Origin: Opitutia bacterium
GTDB lineage: Bacteria; Verrucomicrobiota; Verrucomicrobiia; Opitutales; Opitutaceae
Length of the DNA stretch: 48,355 bases
Assembly: GCA_947449835.1 (NCBI GenBank)
Contig: CANFSZ010000017.1
Span: 1 to 48,355 of the forward strand
Reading direction: 5' to 3'
Below are positions 45,891-48,355 of this stretch, piece after piece. The first letter of the stretch is position 1; each line of letters begins with the position of its first letter. Both the position numbers and the translations under genes were made by a program. The notes beneath the pieces are model-generated. The model saw nothing but the letters and a program-made list of their open reading frames with translations, searched no databases and was not told where the DNA came from.

Positions 45891-45946
45891 TCGATTTATA
45901 AATTATCGTGTCGCGGAGAACCGCGGCGCGCCAGATGAGTGTTATT

Positions 45947-47362
45947 TTATTTCACCGTCACCGTGACGAAGCGATTGAGCCCGCGGTAATTCACAAAGAG
46001 CAGATGTCGGCCAGGAATGAGTTGTTGGCGGGCGACATTCAAATCGGTGACGGAGACGCGATCGATTTCGATGATGATCATGCCCGCGAGCAGACGATCG
46101 GCGTAGGGCGAGGTTTCCTCCACGTCGGTAATGATGAGGCCGTTGAGGCGCGGGTCGAGGCCGCTGCGTTTGCGGAGATCTTCCGTGAGTTTCGAAACGT
46201 TCACGCCCGCGAGCAGCTCGTTAGGTTTTTCGGTAAGTTTTCCGAGCGTGACTTCGATCGTGAGCTCCTTGGCTTCACGGATGAGTTTAATTTTCACTTT
46301 CGTGTCGGGCAGCATCTGGGCGACGACGAGGCGCAATTCCTCGAGGGAGCTGACGGGCTTGTCGTTGATGGCGAGAATGACGTCGGTGCGTTTGAGCCCG
46401 CCTTTATCGGCGGGGCTGTCGGGCGTGATATCGGTGATGGCTACGCCCTTTGCGTCTTTGGGCAAACCGAGTTGTTCGGCGACATCAGCGGTGACCGTCT
46501 CGGAGGCGACACCCAGATAACCACGGGACACGGTGCCGGTGGCGATGAGACTATTCATGACGTATGCGGCAAAATTAATTGGGATCGCAAAGCCAATGCC
46601 GATGTTGCCGCGCGAGGGCGAGATGATCGCGCTGTTGACCCCGACGAGGCGACCCTTGGCGTCGACGAGGGCTCCGCCGGAATTGCCCATGTTGATAGCG
46701 GCGTCGGTCTGGATAAAATTTTCATAGCCAGCGACGTTTTCTAGGAGCCTGAGTTGATTACGACCTTTGGCCGAGACGATGCCCATCGTGACCGTTTGGC
46801 CGACACCGAGGGGATTACCGACGGCAAATACGACGTCACCGACGCGGAGTTTATCGCTGTCAGCCAGCGTGATGGCGGGCAATTTTTCGGCCTCGATTTT
46901 GATGACGGCGACGTCGGTCTTGGGATCGGCGCCGATGACTTTAGCGGTGAATTCACGTTCATCGCTGAGCGAGACTTTCAACTCATCCGCGCCTTCGATG
47001 ACATGATTGTTGGTAAGGATGTAACCGTCGTCGGAAATAATGACACCAGAGCCGAGGCCTTCCTGTTTGCTGTCACGCTCCTGCTCGGGTGCGGCGTCGC
47101 CAAAAAATTGGCGGAGCATGGGATTAACGACGCGCTGCTTGACGGTCTTGCTCGAGTAGATCGAGACGACCGCACGTTGAACCGGCTCCACCACGTCGGC
47201 GTAGCTGGTGACGACAGCGGACTTGCCGTCGTTGACCGAGGAATTGTCGATCTTCAGCGCGGGCTTCTTGGTCGGCGGGGCATCTTTGGCCGATAGCGCT
47301 CCGGGAGCGAGGAAGCCAAGGACTGCGGTAAATAAGACGAGAGGCAGAAGCTGGGATTTCAT
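45947..47362 (-). CDS. htrA: DegP/HtrA-type periplasmic serine protease
   Basis: The 471-residue protein has a cleavable signal (about 1-25, ending ALSA-K). The trypsin-like domain carries the catalytic triad His120 (LTNNHVIEG), Asp150 (DPKTDVAV) and Ser228 (MGNSGGAL). Two PDZ domains follow (about 285-370, with YLGVAS and GGLKRTDVILAIND; about 385-470 with NGLIITDVEETSPYADRLL). It degrades or refolds damaged envelope proteins. It is downstream of prs, but a terminator-like hairpin sits just before its start codon. Confidence 0.95.
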   Translation of the reverse strand: MKSQLLPLVLFTAVLGFLAPGALSAKDAPPTKKPALKIDNSSVNDGKSAVVTSYADVVEPVQRAVVSIYSSKTVKQRVVNPMLRQFFGDAAPEQERDSKQEGLGSGVIISDDGYILTNNHVIEGADELKVSLSDEREFTAKVIGADPKTDVAVIKIEAEKLPAITLADSDKLRVGDVVFAVGNPLGVGQTVTMGIVSAKGRNQLRLLENVAGYENFIQTDAAINMGNSGGALVDAKGRLVGVNSAIISPSRGNIGIGFAIPINFAAYVMNSLIATGTVSRGYLGVASETVTADVAEQLGLPKDAKGVAITDITPDSPADKGGLKRTDVILAINDKPVSSLEELRLVVAQMLPDTKVKIKLIREAKELTIEVTLGKLTEKPNELLAGVNVSKLTEDLRKRSGLDPRLNGLIITDVEETSPYADRLLAGMIIIEIDRVSVTDLNVARQQLIPGRHLLFVNYRGLNRFVTVTVK

Positions 47363-47364
47363 GG

Positions 47365-47384
47365 AAAAAGAGGCGACCCGCCTC
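47365..47384 (-). terminator. Terminator-like hairpin abutting the htrA start
   Basis: On the minus strand GAGGCG-GGT-CGCCTC (complement of 47370-47384) is followed by five T residues (47365-47369), then CC and the htrA ATG (47360-47362). It would end the prs transcript and occupy the position of the htrA ribosome site. A competing stem (GCGACC/GGTCGC) overlaps it, so two conformations are possible. Confidence 0.65.
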
Positions 47385-47436
47385 GGTCGCAGTTTGTTCC
47401 CGCAGCCAAGGACTGGCGCGGGTGAGGTGATGGGCG

Positions 47437-48355
47437 TTAGAAACCTTTGATGCGAAACAGTCCGGTGACGCTAGAATTGGTGTTAATGCGTTGAATAGCT
47501 TGGCCAAGGAGCGGAGCGATGCTGAGTACGGTGATCGGGAGTCCCCGCGTATCGATGGGCACAGAATCGGTCGTGATGAGTTCGTCGATGAGCCCGCTGC
47601 GCAGACGTTCGTAAGCGACTTCGTTGAGGATACAGTGGCTGACGGCAGCGCGGACGCTGCGGGCGCCGTGCTCGCGGAGCATTTTGGCGGCAGCGGTCAA
47701 GGTGCCGGCAGTTTCAGTGATGTCGTCGACTAGGAGTACGTCGCAGCCTTCGACTTCGCCGACGACGTTAATCGCTTCGACGGTGGTCGCGTTTTTGCGT
47801 TTCTTAGCCACGAGGCCGAGGCCGGCGCCGAGGATGTCGGCGTACGCGGAGGCCATCTTCATGCCGCCGACGTCGGGCGAGCACACGACGAGTTTGTCGC
47901 TCTTAGTTTTGTTGAGGTAGTCAAAAAAGACCGGCGAGGCAAAGAGGTGGTCGACGGGGATATCGAAAAACCCCTGAATCTGCTGACTGTGCAGATCCAT
48001 CGTGAGGACGCGGTTGGCGCCAGCGGAGACGAGCAAGTTAGCCACAAGCTTCGCCGTGATGGGCACGCGAGGTTGATCTTTGCGATCTTGTCGGGCGTAG
48101 CCGTAAAATGGGAGGACGGCCGTGATGCGTTGAGCCGAGGCACGACGTGCGGCGTCAATCATGATGAGTAACTCCATCAAGTGATGGTTGGTCGGCGGGC
48201 ACGTCGACTGGATGATGTACGCGTCATGGCCACGGACATTTTCGTTAATTTTAACGAAAGATTCACCGTCGGGAAAACTTGTCACCGTGGCCTCGCCCAA
48301 GGGCATGCCAATGGATTGACAGATCGCCTCGGCGAGGGGCCGATTCGAGTTACCC
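47437..48355 (-). CDS. prs: Ribose-phosphate pyrophosphokinase (5' end beyond window)
   Basis: The frame stays open to the right edge: sixteen codons upstream of the first ATG encode GNSNRPLAEAICQSIG, the conserved PRPP synthetase N terminus, so the true start lies past base 48355. The visible 305 residues include FPDGESFVKINENVRG, YGYARQDRK, DLHSQQIQGFFDIPVDHL, CSPDVGGMKMA and the PRPP-binding LLVDDITETAGT. It makes PRPP for nucleotide, His and Trp synthesis, including the neighbouring PyrE reaction. htrA lies 74 bp downstream behind a terminator-like hairpin. Confidence 0.95.
   Translation of the reverse strand, partial: GNSNRPLAEAICQSIGMPLGEATVTSFPDGESFVKINENVRGHDAYIIQSTCPPTNHHLMELLIMIDAARRASAQRITAVLPFYGYARQDRKDQPRVPITAKLVANLLVSAGANRVLTMDLHSQQIQGFFDIPVDHLFASPVFFDYLNKTKSDKLVVCSPDVGGMKMASAYADILGAGLGLVAKKRKNATTVEAINVVGEVEGCDVLLVDDITETAGTLTAAAKMLREHGARSVRAAVSHCILNEVAYERLRSGLIDELITTDSVPIDTRGLPITVLSIAPLLGQAIQRINTNSSVTGLFRIKGF

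Overview
The window (about 48 kb, GC-rich) looks like chromosome from a Gram-negative member of the Verrucomicrobia, most likely close to the Opitutaceae. This rests on gene content and style: a near-complete division and cell-wall (dcw) cluster with FtsZ/FtsA/FtsQ and peptidoglycan enzymes, lipoproteins and HtrA pointing to an outer membrane, a Tat-exported Gfo/Idh-type oxidoreductase remnant, and GTG/TTG starts with weak Shine-Dalgarno signals. The taxonomic call is inference, not a search result.

Layout. 1-700: end of a HipA-family kinase gene, a 32-codon metallophosphoesterase remnant and a hairpin repeat. 735-1769: a YugP-like membrane zinc protease and tRNA-Phe(GAA). 1856-6754: a divergent purine block, with an NCS2-like permease and a nucleoside phosphorylase-fold protein on the minus strand and an adenosine deaminase family protein and an 8-oxoguanine deaminase family protein on the plus strand. 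6808-14940: manC, an MDR oxidoreductase, an RluE-type pseudouridine synthase, a nitroreductase, an SBF transporter, murJ, two uncharacterised envelope proteins and an FmdB zinc ribbon. 15061-16862: a polyprenyl synthase and an unknown signal-anchored protein. 16908-20143: gap-pgk-tpiA with strong intergenic hairpins. 20272-24578: a pullulanase-type GH13, mnmA and a LysE exporter. 24590-43295: the dcw cluster, entirely on the minus strand, read mraZ, (small ORF), rsmH, ftsL, ftsI, murE, murF, mraY, a LysM protein, ftsW, murG, murB, ddl, ftsQ, ftsA, ftsZ, obgE and a TPR lipoprotein. 43512-45198: an accessory islet with an orphan ClpX-like AAA+ ATPase, a 61-bp inverted-repeat element and an oxidoreductase gene cut off exactly at that element. 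45199-48355: pyrE, htrA and prs (runs off the end).

How it works together. The dcw genes are translationally coupled (ATGA and TAATG junctions) and sit behind three MraZ-box repeats spaced exactly 10 bp, so they probably form one long MraZ-controlled transcriptional unit making lipid II and the divisome. murC and murD are missing; the LysM gene sits where murD usually lies. The FtsZ T7 loop has Thr where E. coli has catalytic Asp212, and MurE reads DNPK rather than DNPR at its amino-acid-selecting motif. The purine block would import purines and strip or deaminate them; pyrE and prs supply pyrimidine precursors and PRPP.

The most unusual signals are the hairpin repeat shared by the two decayed gene islets, the FtsZ and MurE active-site changes, the Asp-to-Asn change in the phosphorylase-like protein, and terminator-like hairpins abutting the start codons of tpiA and htrA.
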